Below, piece by piece: positions 1 through 8,248 of a stretch of DNA of 42,260 nt. The stretch's first letter is position 1. Every line of letters starts with the position of its first letter. Position numbers and translations under genes: made by a program. The DNA lies in NCBI GenBank assembly GCA_041745535.1, contig JBGTIS010000277.1:1-42260 (forward strand), in the 5' to 3' direction. The notes beneath the pieces were generated by a model. That model was not told where the DNA came from. It ran no database searches and saw only the letters and a program-made list of their open reading frames with translations. This stretch comes from JBGTIS01 sp041745535 (lineage in GTDB: Bacteria > Bacteroidota > Bacteroidia > Cytophagales > Cyclobacteriaceae).

Positions 1-1
1 A

Positions 2-685
2 GGCCAATCTCATCAGCTTGTGTTACAGATTGAACATACCATCAATGGTGAAACGATTGATTTAAACGGTAAGAGGTACCAAAATGCTGCCGGAAACCAA
101 TTCAGTATCGATAATCTTGCTTACTACATTAGCAATATTAAGTTAAGAAATACCCGAACCGGAAAGTTTTATCTGGAACCCGAAAGCTACCATTTGGTAC
201 GCCTTTCTGATACCAAAACTATTACTAAAGTTGATTTGCGGCACGTTCCTCCCGGAACTTATAACCAGATTGAATTTTCAATCGGGATTGACAATGATAA
301 AAATACCGCTACCGACCAGGTAGGTGACCTTGATCCGGCGAATGAAATGGCCTGGAACTGGAAAACCGGATATAAATTCTTTTCCCTTACCGGACATTTT
401 TATCCTGATAAGGGCGAAAACAAAGAAGGATTGGTGATGCATATTGGCTTTAATGAAAATTACCGTACCATCACCTTTACTTTACCCAAAGATGGTAAAC
501 CTGTATTAAATCTGGAAGATGGGGCGACTACCGAAATTACTATACTTGCGGATTTAATGAAGCTATTCAATAGCCCTAATCAGGTTGACATAAGTGAACA
601 GACGACGATTATGGTGGGTGAAATAGCCACTGAAATTGCTGATAATTACCAGCAGTCTGTGTTTACCATTCAATCTATCGAATAG
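2..685 (+). CDS. MbnP-like periplasmic metal-binding protein (5' partial)
   Basis: The reading frame is open from base 2, so the gene is cut by the window edge; the first possible start (GTG at 20) falls inside an already conserved strand and is probably not the true start. The 227 visible residues resemble the MbnP family: an early 'tINGetIdLNgkrYqNaaGnqFsI' type pattern, an 'YYISNIKL' strand, and a 'AWNWKTGYKFF' segment with two Trp codons at 353 and 359. MbnP proteins are periplasmic copper-binding proteins whose Trp residues can be converted to kynurenine by the partner MbnH. The next gene, 3 bases downstream, is an MbnH-like di-haem protein, which supports the call. A signal peptide is expected upstream but is not visible. 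That this protein binds copper is inferred from the family. Confidence 0.8.
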   Translation, partial: GQSHQLVLQIEHTINGETIDLNGKRYQNAAGNQFSIDNLAYYISNIKLRNTRTGKFYLEPESYHLVRLSDTKTITKVDLRHVPPGTYNQIEFSIGIDNDKNTATDQVGDLDPANEMAWNWKTGYKFFSLTGHFYPDKGENKEGLVMHIGFNENYRTITFTLPKDGKPVLNLEDGATTEITILADLMKLFNSPNQVDISEQTTIMVGEIATEIADNYQQSVFTIQSIE

Positions 686-688
686 GAA

Positions 689-1774
689 ATGATGGGCTGG
701 AAAAAATTTTTGTGGATACCCTGTATTTGCGTTCTGTGTTCTGGTACAAACGAATTTCAGGATTCACCCCAGCAAGAGCTGTCGTTCCTGCCAATTCCCC
801 TCAATCTGTCTGATTCATTCCCTGTTCCTGACCGCAATTCCATCACACCAGATGGTATAGAATTGGGTAGGATGCTTTTTTATGATCCCATTCTTTCCGG
901 TTCCAATACCATTAGCTGTGCCACCTGTCACCAGCCTGAAAAGGCCTTCAGCGATGGCATGGATATTTCCTCCCGTGGCATGTCAGGAAATCCATTGGCA
1001 CGGCATGTACCCGCCCTGATTAACCTGGTCTGGCAGCCGAATGGCTTTTTTTGGGACGGAGGCGTGGCCGATCTGGAATCGCTTTCGTTCGGACCCATTA
1101 CCGATCCGGATGAAATGGGACAGAATCTGAAGGAGTTAATGATTGAACTTAATCAGCACGAAAAGTATCGTGAGATATTCAAAAAAGTTTTTGGCACCGA
1201 CAGCGTTTCCTCGGCACTGGTAGGTAGGGCGTTGGCACAATTTCAAAGAACACTGATATCAGGCAACAGCCGGTACGACCGGTATATCCGCGATGAACCT
1301 GGTGGAAATTTTTCTGAACTGGAAAAACAAGGCCTGGTGATATTTGAAAGGAAATGTAGTGATTGCCACAGTTTTGGCAAGGGAAAATATGATTTTTTTA
1401 CCGACTACCAGTTTCATAACAATGGTATTGATAAAGAGTTTCGGGGTGCGCTGGAAGGCGTATTTCAGGGAAGATTCCGCATTACCCGGGATTCCGCGGA
1501 TATGGGAAAATTTAAAACGCCTACCCTGAGAAATATCACTGTTACGGCGCCCTATATGCACGATGGACGATTTACTACCCTTGAAGCGGTACTGTACCAT
1601 TATTCATCCGGAATGGTTTATTCATCCACCCTGGATCCTTTATTTAAAAAAGCCGATGGTTTCCTGGCTATTTCAATAACGCCAGCGGAAAAGGCCGCAA
1701 TCCTGGCTTTTTTACAAACCCTCACCGATAAAGAATTTTTAAACAGCAAAGCGCTGGCAAACCCCTTTCCGTAA
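689..1774 (+). CDS. MbnH/MauG-like di-haem cytochrome c peroxidase
   Basis: A 361-residue protein of the bacterial di-haem cytochrome c peroxidase/MauG family. Two CxxCH haem-attachment motifs are visible: CATCH at residues 77-81 and CSDCH at 223-227. The N-terminus has a hydrophobic stretch ending in a possible lipobox (VLC, Cys17), so it is probably exported and may be a lipoprotein. Typical family segments include 'LGRMLFYDP', 'ARHVPALIN', 'FWDGG' and 'TPTLRNIT..APYMHDGRF'. It starts 3 bases after the MbnP-like gene, so the two are almost certainly co-transcribed and probably act together, with this enzyme oxidising the partner's tryptophans. The alternative is a simple peroxide-reducing CcpA-type enzyme; the MbnP neighbour favours the MbnH role. 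Two ATG codons stand in tandem at 689 and 692; either may be the start. Confidence 0.85.
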   Translation: MMGWKKFLWIPCICVLCSGTNEFQDSPQQELSFLPIPLNLSDSFPVPDRNSITPDGIELGRMLFYDPILSGSNTISCATCHQPEKAFSDGMDISSRGMSGNPLARHVPALINLVWQPNGFFWDGGVADLESLSFGPITDPDEMGQNLKELMIELNQHEKYREIFKKVFGTDSVSSALVGRALAQFQRTLISGNSRYDRYIRDEPGGNFSELEKQGLVIFERKCSDCHSFGKGKYDFFTDYQFHNNGIDKEFRGALEGVFQGRFRITRDSADMGKFKTPTLRNITVTAPYMHDGRFTTLEAVLYHYSSGMVYSSTLDPLFKKADGFLAISITPAEKAAILAFLQTLTDKEFLNSKALANPFP

Positions 1775-1792
1775 AATAAAGGTTTTTTGATT

Positions 1793-2770
1793 TTAATCTT
1801 TAATTCTGTGTTTCAGTCGGTCTACCATTACCGCACCCACGATGATGGTACCGATAATGATTTCCTGTACATAATTGGGTACGCCCAGCATATTGCAGCC
1901 ATTCCGCAACACGGCCATAATGAGCGCGCCAATGATAGAACCTACGGCCGATCCTTCGCCACCATTTAAGGAACCGCCACCAATTACCACCGCCGCGATA
2001 ATATCCAGTTCCATACCATTGGCGGCGGTTGGATCACCCACAGTGAGGTTGCTGAACTGCATAATAGAGGAAATACCTACAAATACAGATCCGATGGTAT
2101 AAATCCAGATCTTATTCAATTTGACATTAATGCCGCAAAGCCGTGCGGTTTCCTCATTAGATCCTATGGCAAAAACATGACGGCCAAAAACTGTATATTT
2201 AAGAATGATGGCCAGCAAAATGAGCAGAATGATGGCAATCCACACACCCGGGCCAAAAATCAGCCAATCCGGATCAGGATCCAGCATCATGAGTTTTCGT
2301 AATCCGTTGGAGGGAGCGGTAACCGTTTGTTCTTTTCCTATCCATTTGGCAACCCCGCGCGCGATCTGCATCATACCCAATGTAACAATAAAAGGTACCA
2401 GGTTAAACTTTGAAATAATTACACCAATTAACCAGCCACACAACGCACAGGCACCGATACCCCCTAATCCTGCCATCAAAGCTGTAAGTCCACCTACTTC
2501 TCCGTCAACCGGAACGCCTAAATTTAAAATGGTGGCAATCACTACCGTGCCCAGCGCGATTTGCGACCCCACACTCAGGTCGATGCCACCGGAAATAATA
2601 ACGATGGTCATGCCCAGGGCTGCGATACCCACAATTACCGTTTGGGTTAAAATGGTTTTAATGTTATAAAAGGAATAAAAAGCAGCAGGACTGAAAATCA
2701 TAAAAAGGATAAAAACGAAAATAAGTCCGATAAGTGGCCCAAACTGCAGCAGTAGTTTTTTAACATTCAT
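1793..2770 (-). CDS. ABC sugar transporter permease, RbsC-like
   Basis: A 325-residue, very hydrophobic inner-membrane protein with about eight to ten membrane segments. The family pattern 'ILTQTVIVGIAALGMTIVIISGGIDLSVGS' is readable near residues 35-65 and identifies the BPD_transp_2 (RbsC/XylH/AraH) permease family; a second hallmark, 'GRHVFAIGSNEETARLCGI', is near residue 190. It is the last gene of the operon and lies 39 bases after the ATPase gene. With the ATPase and the binding protein upstream it completes a monosaccharide importer. The substrate cannot be read from the sequence; the neighbouring dehydrogenases and FAH hydrolase suggest a deoxy-sugar such as L-fucose or L-rhamnose. 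It converges with the di-haem peroxidase gene, with only 18 bases between the stops and no clear terminator hairpin. Confidence 0.92.
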   Translation of the reverse strand: MNVKKLLLQFGPLIGLIFVFILFMIFSPAAFYSFYNIKTILTQTVIVGIAALGMTIVIISGGIDLSVGSQIALGTVVIATILNLGVPVDGEVGGLTALMAGLGGIGACALCGWLIGVIISKFNLVPFIVTLGMMQIARGVAKWIGKEQTVTAPSNGLRKLMMLDPDPDWLIFGPGVWIAIILLILLAIILKYTVFGRHVFAIGSNEETARLCGINVKLNKIWIYTIGSVFVGISSIMQFSNLTVGDPTAANGMELDIIAAVVIGGGSLNGGEGSAVGSIIGALIMAVLRNGCNMLGVPNYVQEIIIGTIIVGAVMVDRLKHRIKD

Positions 2771-2809
2771 GGGATCTGGTAATAATTAATTAGGGTTAAT
2801 TTTTTTTGA

Positions 2810-4318
2810 TTATATACTTCCAGAGGTGGCAAACATCATAATGTCTTCTTCCTTCCACTGGTCTACAGGTTTTACTGCCGACATTTTCCCACGGCTCATC
2901 ACGGCGATGGAATCGCAAATACCCAATAATTCAGGCAGATACGAACTTACCACCACAATGGCTTTTCCTTCCGCCGCCAGGGTATGAATCAGCCTGTATA
3001 TTTCAGCCTTGCTACCCACATCAATGCCACGGGTGGGTTCATCTAAGAACAGAATATCACTGTTATGATGCAGCAGGCGGGCCAAACACACTTTTTGCTG
3101 ATTACCGCCGGAAAGGTCACTTACTGGCTGAGCGGCATTCCCGCATTTTACATTCAGCTTTTGGACCCAGTTATTGGCAGCTTCGAGTTCTCTTTTCAGA
3201 TTTAGAATGCCATTTTTGCTATATCGTTTTAACGCTGAAAAGGTGATGTTTGAAGAAATCGATAAATTCAGGGCAAGGCCTTCTTCTTTTCGGTTTTCGC
3301 TCAGCAGGTCCAGACCCGATTTTAAGGCCAGATTCGGATTGAGGTAAACAGCTTTTATTTCCGGGTATCCATGAATTTTTACTTTCCCGTTTTCAATTTT
3401 TTCAAGTCCGAAAATAGTACGGATGGTTTCAGAGCGGCCTGCACCCACCAGGCCCGACAAACCTAAAATTTCTCCTCTTTTAAGAGAAAAGGAAACATGG
3501 TTTAGCAATCCGCTTTGGGAAAGGTCTTTCACTTCAAGCACTTCTTCGCCGATTTGGTGCGGTACATGCGGATACAATTCTTCTACGTTTCTGCCCACCA
3601 TGTACTCAATAATTTTCGGAATGCTGGTATCCGGAATTTCACCCGAGGCTACGGTTTGCCCATCGCGAAGTACTGTATAACGGTCGCAAAGTTCTTTGGC
3701 TTCTTCCAGGAAATGGCTGATGTAGATTACTGAAATATTCCTTTCACGCAATCGCTTTATTACTTTAAACAATGCTCGAGTATCTTCCGATGTTAACGAA
3801 CTGGTAGGCTCATCCATAATAACCAGCCTGGCATTCAGGAAAATAGCACGGGCAATTTCTACCAGTTGCTGCTTACCAATACTCAGTATACTTACTTTGG
3901 TATCCGGATCAATGCCATCCTGACCCAGCCAGTTCAGGGCTTCCATTACCTCGTTTCTTTTCCGTTGAATAAACCCAAATTTCGCTTCTTCGATGCCGAG
4001 GGTAATGTTTTCTTCTACGGTAAGGTGCATTGCCAGATTTAATTCCTGATATATCATGGCAATACCGGCTTCTCTGGCATCAAGCGGATTTTGGGGTTGG
4101 TAAGGCTGGCCGGCAAAATGCATTTCTCCGTGATCAGGCAAATGGGCACCACTTAGTACTTTCATCAGGGTGCTTTTTCCGGCTCCATTTTCACCAATCA
4201 GGGCATGTACTTCGCCCTCACGTACTTCCAGATCAACCCCTTGCAGGGCCTTGATGGCGCCGAATGATTTTCTGATGTCAGTGAGTTGAAGCAGGGTAGT
4301 TGGAGAGGCCACAATCAT
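2810..4318 (-). CDS. ABC sugar transporter ATPase, RbsA-like (two ATPase domains)
   Basis: A 502-residue tandem ATPase of the carbohydrate-uptake type 2 family. Domain 1 has a clean Walker A (GENGAGKST, residues 42-50), a signature region 'LSIGKQQLVEIARA' and Walker B 'LVIMDEPTSSL'. Domain 2 starts near residue 255 and carries the degenerate 'GLVGAGRSET' loop usual for RbsA/MglA, but a good signature 'LSGGNQQKVCLARLL' and Walker B 'ILFLDEPTRGID'. It would energise import through the permease encoded 39 bases downstream. The binding-protein gene ends 36 bases upstream, so the three form one transcription unit. The length matches the family's usual 490-510 residues. Substrate is unknown from this gene alone. 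Confidence 0.95.
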   Translation of the reverse strand: MIVASPTTLLQLTDIRKSFGAIKALQGVDLEVREGEVHALIGENGAGKSTLMKVLSGAHLPDHGEMHFAGQPYQPQNPLDAREAGIAMIYQELNLAMHLTVEENITLGIEEAKFGFIQRKRNEVMEALNWLGQDGIDPDTKVSILSIGKQQLVEIARAIFLNARLVIMDEPTSSLTSEDTRALFKVIKRLRERNISVIYISHFLEEAKELCDRYTVLRDGQTVASGEIPDTSIPKIIEYMVGRNVEELYPHVPHQIGEEVLEVKDLSQSGLLNHVSFSLKRGEILGLSGLVGAGRSETIRTIFGLEKIENGKVKIHGYPEIKAVYLNPNLALKSGLDLLSENRKEEGLALNLSISSNITFSALKRYSKNGILNLKRELEAANNWVQKLNVKCGNAAQPVSDLSGGNQQKVCLARLLHHNSDILFLDEPTRGIDVGSKAEIYRLIHTLAAEGKAIVVVSSYLPELLGICDSIAVMSRGKMSAVKPVDQWKEEDIMMFATSGSI

Positions 4319-4354
4319 GTTATAGGTTAATAAACTAGGTTTAACTTAGTGGAA

Positions 4355-5350
4355 TTATTCTTGTAACCATTTGGCTATGGGTGGATTAACCAGTTCCTGA
4401 ATGTCGGCCTGATCTATATTTTCAGGCGTTACCATGGCGACACCAGTTTCCACTTTTTTCTCAAAACTTTCACCTTTAATTACACTAACCACAGTTTTTA
4501 CACCCAAATACCCCATTTCGAAAGGGTTCTGTACGGCTAAGCCGTTTACTTCACCATCACGCAGTGCTTTTATAAGGGTTTCGCTGCTGTCGAAGCCCAC
4601 CAACTTTACAGTTTTGGCCCTCCCTGCGGTTTCAAGGGCACGCAACATTCCGGTTGTGGACGATTCGTTGGAACAAAACACGCCATCTACCCCTTCAAAC
4701 CGGTTTAATAAATTTTGTGAAGCCTGAAAAGCTTTTTCCATGGTGGCACCGGCAAACTGGTTGCTGGAAATCAGTTCAATATCCGGGTATTCTTTAATTT
4801 TGTCTAAAAAGCCTTGTTCCCGGTTGGTAGTGCTGGCAGAGCCTTCACTGTAACGTAATACGATCACTTTTCCTTTACCGTTGAGCACTTCGGCCATGCG
4901 TTCGGCGCAAAGCTTGCCACCTTCAATATTATTGGTCGCGATAAAACTCGCATATCCCTCTGTATTTAGATCGGAGTCGATAATAACTACAGGAATTTTA
5001 CGATTGATGGCGGCCTGCACGGGAGGCACCAGACTGCGATCGTCAAGTGGCGCGAGCACGATTCCTGAAATATTTCGGCTTACAAAATTTTGCACTACCT
5101 GAATTTGCATTTGCCGGTCGTCTTCTTTCTGAGGGCCCTGCCATACAATTTCAACCCCCAGTTCCTGAGCGGCTTTTTCAGCACCGGCATGAATACCCTT
5201 CCAGAAAGAATGGGTTGTGCCTTTAGGAATTACCGCTATCTGCAATTTATCGGATGAATCGCCTTCATTATTGCCTGATCCGTCGCAGGAAACCAAACAA
5301 ACCACCACCAGGCATGAGAAGATTAAGTTTAAGAAATATTTAGTTTTCAT
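4355..5350 (-). CDS. Sugar-binding lipoprotein, RbsB-like (periplasmic binding protein type I)
   Basis: A 331-residue lipoprotein with an N-terminal signal ending in the lipobox LVSC (Cys22), followed by a flexible acidic linker. The rest matches the Peripla_BP_4 fold: 'IAVIPKGTTHSFWKGIHAGAEKAA' near residue 37, 'GIVLAPLDDRSLVPPVQAA', 'IPVVIIDSDLN', and the hinge-side segment 'VKLVGFDSSETLIKALRDGEVNGLAVQNPFEMGYLGV'. It is the substrate-capturing part of the importer encoded by the next two genes. It lies 105 bases downstream of an SDR gene on the same strand, so it may have its own promoter in addition to operon read-through. The family binds ribose, galactose, xylose, rhamnose, autoinducer-2 and others; no ligand can be assigned by eye. 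Confidence 0.92.
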   Translation of the reverse strand: MKTKYFLNLIFSCLVVVCLVSCDGSGNNEGDSSDKLQIAVIPKGTTHSFWKGIHAGAEKAAQELGVEIVWQGPQKEDDRQMQIQVVQNFVSRNISGIVLAPLDDRSLVPPVQAAINRKIPVVIIDSDLNTEGYASFIATNNIEGGKLCAERMAEVLNGKGKVIVLRYSEGSASTTNREQGFLDKIKEYPDIELISSNQFAGATMEKAFQASQNLLNRFEGVDGVFCSNESSTTGMLRALETAGRAKTVKLVGFDSSETLIKALRDGEVNGLAVQNPFEMGYLGVKTVVSVIKGESFEKKVETGVAMVTPENIDQADIQELVNPPIAKWLQE

Positions 5351-5455
5351 AATGTGTGTCTAGGGTCTAGTAAATTTTTAAATTAGGTAAGATAAATCCG
5401 TATATCAAAATTGTTTAAGGTATAAAATATGGCTTTATTTTATATTGCGGCTAAA

Positions 5456-6238
5456 TCAGGAAATAGACCGGTCCAGGTGTGTATAACCACCATCTACATA
5501 CAAATGCTGTCCGGTAATATGGGCAGCACGGGTAGAAAGCAGAAATAAAGTCATGTCGGCGATTTCCTCTGAGGTGGTCATCCGTTTCCCTAATGGAATT
5601 TTCTCAGTGATCTCTTTTAATTTTTTATCCGGATTATCAAATGTCTGTATCCATTTGTTATACAATGGGGTCATAACTTCAGCCGGCAGTATCGCGTTTA
5701 CCCGGATGCCATATGGCAACAGTTCCACCGCCCATTCGCGGGTTAACCCCAATTGCGCGCTTTTAGCGGCTACATAACCCGAAGTATTGCCTTGCCCCGT
5801 AATCGCTGTTTTAGAGCTGATATTTACAATGGTGCCTTTGGTTTTAATTAAATGGGGCAGGGAAAAATGCGCCATGGCATAATAATGCGACAAATTTGTA
5901 AACAAGGAATTCATAAAGGCTTCTGTGTTGCCTTTCTCCAACCCAATGTTATCGTTTTTCCCCGCATTGTTAACCAAACCGTGGATTACGCCATATTTCT
6001 CTATAGTTTGGTCAACCACTTTTTCGCAATCAGCCTCATTGCTAAGCTCTGCTTCCACATACATACCTGAATGGCCTTTCTCCATCAGCGCCTGCAACAA
6101 CTTTTGTCCTCTTTCTTTCCCTCTGTTTACAATTATCGGTATAGCTTCTTCTTCGGCTAATCGGCGAACAATCGCCTCTCCAATACCACTGGCACCTCCG
6201 GTAACTATAAATATTTTATCCTTTAACCGTAAATCCAT
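5456..6238 (-). CDS. SDR-family dehydrogenase, probably L-fucose dehydrogenase-like
   Basis: A classical short-chain dehydrogenase of 260 residues. The cofactor loop TGGASGIG is at 13-20, NNAG at 90-93, and the catalytic residues are Ser141 or Ser142, Tyr155 and Lys159. The C-terminus ends 'VDGGYTHLDRSIS', and the N-terminus 'MDLRLKDKI'; both recall L-fucose dehydrogenases that oxidise the sugar at C1 to a lactone. With the FAH hydrolase and the second SDR upstream it fits steps of the non-phosphorylative L-fucose (or L-rhamnose) pathway. The residue after the coenzyme strand (VNRGKERG, from residue 37) has an Arg suggesting possible NADP use, which is only a rule of thumb. Sugar specificity is inference from resemblance and context. 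Confidence 0.85.
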   Translation of the reverse strand: MDLRLKDKIFIVTGGASGIGEAIVRRLAEEEAIPIIVNRGKERGQKLLQALMEKGHSGMYVEAELSNEADCEKVVDQTIEKYGVIHGLVNNAGKNDNIGLEKGNTEAFMNSLFTNLSHYYAMAHFSLPHLIKTKGTIVNISSKTAITGQGNTSGYVAAKSAQLGLTREWAVELLPYGIRVNAILPAEVMTPLYNKWIQTFDNPDKKLKEITEKIPLGKRMTTSEEIADMTLFLLSTRAAHITGQHLYVDGGYTHLDRSIS

Positions 6239-6341
6239 AGAATCTTGATTAGGAGTATTTTTTAGCGGATTTTATTTGAATTTCAGCAGAGTGAAATAAA
6301 AATCTCAGCGTTTATTTTTAATAGGTTTCGTATATAGTATG

Positions 6342-7208
6342 TTATAAAACCAGAGAAGGGTCATAGGCTTTAGCAACCTGTTTAGAGCTTCCCAAGCCTT
6401 CAATTCCCAGTTCAACCACATCACCAGGTTTTAAAAACTGAGGTGGTTTGAAGCCCATTCCCACGCCCGCGGGCGTGCCGGTAGAAATGATGTCGCCCGG
6501 TAATAATGACATAAACTGGCTGATGTAGCTTACAAGGTAAGGTACGCCAAAAATCAGATTGGAGGTATTGCCGTCCTGCTTGATCTGGTCGTTCACTTTT
6601 AACCAGAGTTTCAGGTTGTTCACATCCTCGATTTCGTCTTTTGTAACCAGCCAGGGGCCTAGCGGCGCAAAAGTGTCGCAGCTTTTCCCTTTTACCCACT
6701 GGCCCGACCGTTCCAGTTGAAATTCCCGTTCGCTGTAATCGTTGTGCAACGCATAACCAGCTACATAATCCATCGCCTCCTCTTCACTTACATAAGAAGC
6801 TTTTTTACCAATCACAATGGCCAGTTCAACTTCCCAATCTGTTTTGACGCTATTTTTTGGAATGACCAGGTCGTCGTTAGGACCCACCAGCGATGAGGTG
6901 GCTTTGAAGAACAGGATGGGTTCTTTGGGGAGGGGCATGTTACTTTCTTCGGCATGGTCTTTATAATTCAACCCCACACAAATAATTTTTCCGGGCTTGG
7001 CAATCGGACTTCCCAGCCGCACCGGATTATTCAGGGTGGTAATGGCGGTCTGATTTTTTTCTAACCAGGTTTTTAATTCATTCAGTCCGTCTCCGGCAAA
7101 AAAAGCAGGGGTATAATCTACTCCAAAATTACTTACATCCACTAAATTGTTATTGCGTACAACTCCTGGTTTTTCGTTTCCTTTTTCTCCAAATCGGATT
7201 AATTTCAT
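6342..7208 (-). CDS. Fumarylacetoacetate hydrolase-family enzyme, probable 2,4-diketo-3-deoxy-sugar acid hydrolase
   Basis: A 288-residue FAH-family protein with the short N-terminal domain (about residues 1-68) and the catalytic domain from residue 72 on. 'GLNYKDHAEE' is at 79-88, the metal ligands are Glu126 and Glu128 in 'DWEVELAIVIGK' and Asp157 in 'HNDYSERE', and the conserved 'STGTPAGVG' loop is near residue 243. The opening pattern 'MKLIRFG..GNEKPG' is that of hydrolases cleaving 2,4-diketo-3-deoxy-L-fuconate or -rhamnonate to pyruvate and lactate. Position between two SDR genes supports this. It lies 36 bases after the upstream SDR. Related family members are acylpyruvases and ureidoglycolate lyases, which cannot be excluded. 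Confidence 0.87.
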   Translation of the reverse strand: MKLIRFGEKGNEKPGVVRNNNLVDVSNFGVDYTPAFFAGDGLNELKTWLEKNQTAITTLNNPVRLGSPIAKPGKIICVGLNYKDHAEESNMPLPKEPILFFKATSSLVGPNDDLVIPKNSVKTDWEVELAIVIGKKASYVSEEEAMDYVAGYALHNDYSEREFQLERSGQWVKGKSCDTFAPLGPWLVTKDEIEDVNNLKLWLKVNDQIKQDGNTSNLIFGVPYLVSYISQFMSLLPGDIISTGTPAGVGMGFKPPQFLKPGDVVELGIEGLGSSKQVAKAYDPSLVL

Positions 7209-7244
7209 AATAATAAATTTTCAGCGGTATAGTTAATAAAAGTT

Positions 7245-8027
7245 TTAGGTATTTAAATGCACAAATCCACCATCGATGGCATAATTGGTACCGGTAATAA
7301 AGGCAGCCTCATCCGAACATAAAAACAAGGCCAGGGAAGCTACCTCTTCGGGTTTTCCCATGCGGCCAATCGGCTGGGTTTTTGAAAGCTTTTCAAACAT
7401 TTCAGCTTCCTGACCCGGATAATTTTTTTGTAAAAATCCGTCTACAAACGGGGTATGAATCCGGGCGGGTGAAATACAATTGCAACGTATGTTTGCGCCG
7501 AGATAATCTTTAGCTACCGAATAAGTCATTAATAAGGTCGCCCCTTTGCTCATGGAATACGCAAAACGGTCGGGCAGGCCTACCATGGCTGCTACCGAAG
7601 CCATATTCAGGATAACACCCCCGCCCTGTTTTTTCATAAAAGGAATAGAGGCGTACATGCAATTGTAAACCCCTTTGATGTTAATTCGATAAATTCTGTC
7701 CAAATCTTCCTCCGTAGTATTTTCTAAATTCCCAACATGAGCCACACCTGCGTTATTAATCAGTACATCGATGCGCCCGTTTTTTTCATTAATTTTGGCA
7801 ATAGTTGCCTGCACCATGCTTTGGTCTGCCACATCGCAGGCCATAACCTCAGCTTTGCCTCCGGCGGCTTCAATTTCGACCATGGTTTTCTCACCGGCTT
7901 CTTTATTCACTTCCAGGATAGAAACTGAGGCGCCCTGTTTCGCGAATAACAAGGAAATACTTCTGCCAATTCCGCTGCCACCGCCAGTAATTACTACTGA
8001 CTTACCGGTAAAATCAAGTAAAGCCAT
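7245..8027 (-). CDS. SDR-family dehydrogenase, probable 2-keto-3-deoxy-sugar acid dehydrogenase
   Basis: First gene of the operon. A 260-residue classical short-chain dehydrogenase: TGGGSGIG at 14-21, acidic Glu39 at the end of the second strand (suggesting NAD preference), NNAG at 91-94, and catalytic Ser144, Tyr157, Lys161. In the non-phosphorylative L-fucose/L-rhamnose route the sugar is oxidised, dehydrated to a 2-keto-3-deoxy acid, oxidised again by an SDR, and split by an FAH-family hydrolase. This gene sits directly before the hydrolase and would supply its substrate. The lactonase and dehydratase of the pathway are not in the window. The upstream region holds a -7 like box and several inverted repeats, so the operon is probably controlled here. 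The exact substrate is inferred. Confidence 0.85.
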   Translation of the reverse strand: MALLDFTGKSVVITGGGSGIGRSISLLFAKQGASVSILEVNKEAGEKTMVEIEAAGGKAEVMACDVADQSMVQATIAKINEKNGRIDVLINNAGVAHVGNLENTTEEDLDRIYRINIKGVYNCMYASIPFMKKQGGGVILNMASVAAMVGLPDRFAYSMSKGATLLMTYSVAKDYLGANIRCNCISPARIHTPFVDGFLQKNYPGQEAEMFEKLSKTQPIGRMGKPEEVASLALFLCSDEAAFITGTNYAIDGGFVHLNT

Positions 8028-8030
8028 TCA

Positions 8031-8104
8031 ATCAGGTTTAGGTTATTCTCTGTACATACGAAGGTGTGCCTAATTTGCGCTGGCAAATTAAACCTGATAC
8101 AGAG
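8031..8104 (-). promoter_or_regulatory. Leader/operator region with three perfect inverted repeats
   Basis: Just upstream of the first dehydrogenase gene there are three exact inverted pairs: ATCAGGTTTA (8031-8040) with TAAACCTGAT (8089-8098); CTCTGTA (8048-8054) with TACAGAG (8098-8104); and TAATTTGC (8071-8078) with GCAAATTA (8083-8090), a compact hairpin with loop GCTG. The first and second pairs cannot nest together, so alternative RNA folds are possible. The compact palindrome is also a plausible operator for a LacI- or GntR-type regulator. Function is inferred from position only. Confidence 0.45.
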
Positions 8105-8108
8105 GTGC

Positions 8109-8116
8109 CAAATCTA
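8109..8116 (-). promoter_or_regulatory. Candidate -7 box of the sugar-acid operon
   Basis: Read on the minus strand the sequence is TAGATTTG, an exact match to the Bacteroidota -7 consensus TAnnTTTG. It would give a leader of roughly 75 bases before the ATG at 8027. No convincing -33 TTG was found at the expected distance, so the call rests on the -7 match and on its place at the head of the operon. Confidence 0.35.
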
Positions 8117-8248
8117 CTAATTATGTTTTTAATAATTAAAATTGAACCGGAAAAAAACTTAATTACGTTTTGGTTAAACCTGTCGCGATTTTTAATGGGG
8201 TAATTCAGAAATTTATAATTTGGTAAAAAGGGTAAGAAGCTTAATATC

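Noticed and set aside
1..1774. Methanobactin operon
   Set aside because: Only the MbnP and MbnH homologues are seen; no precursor peptide or MbnB/MbnC gene lies in the window.
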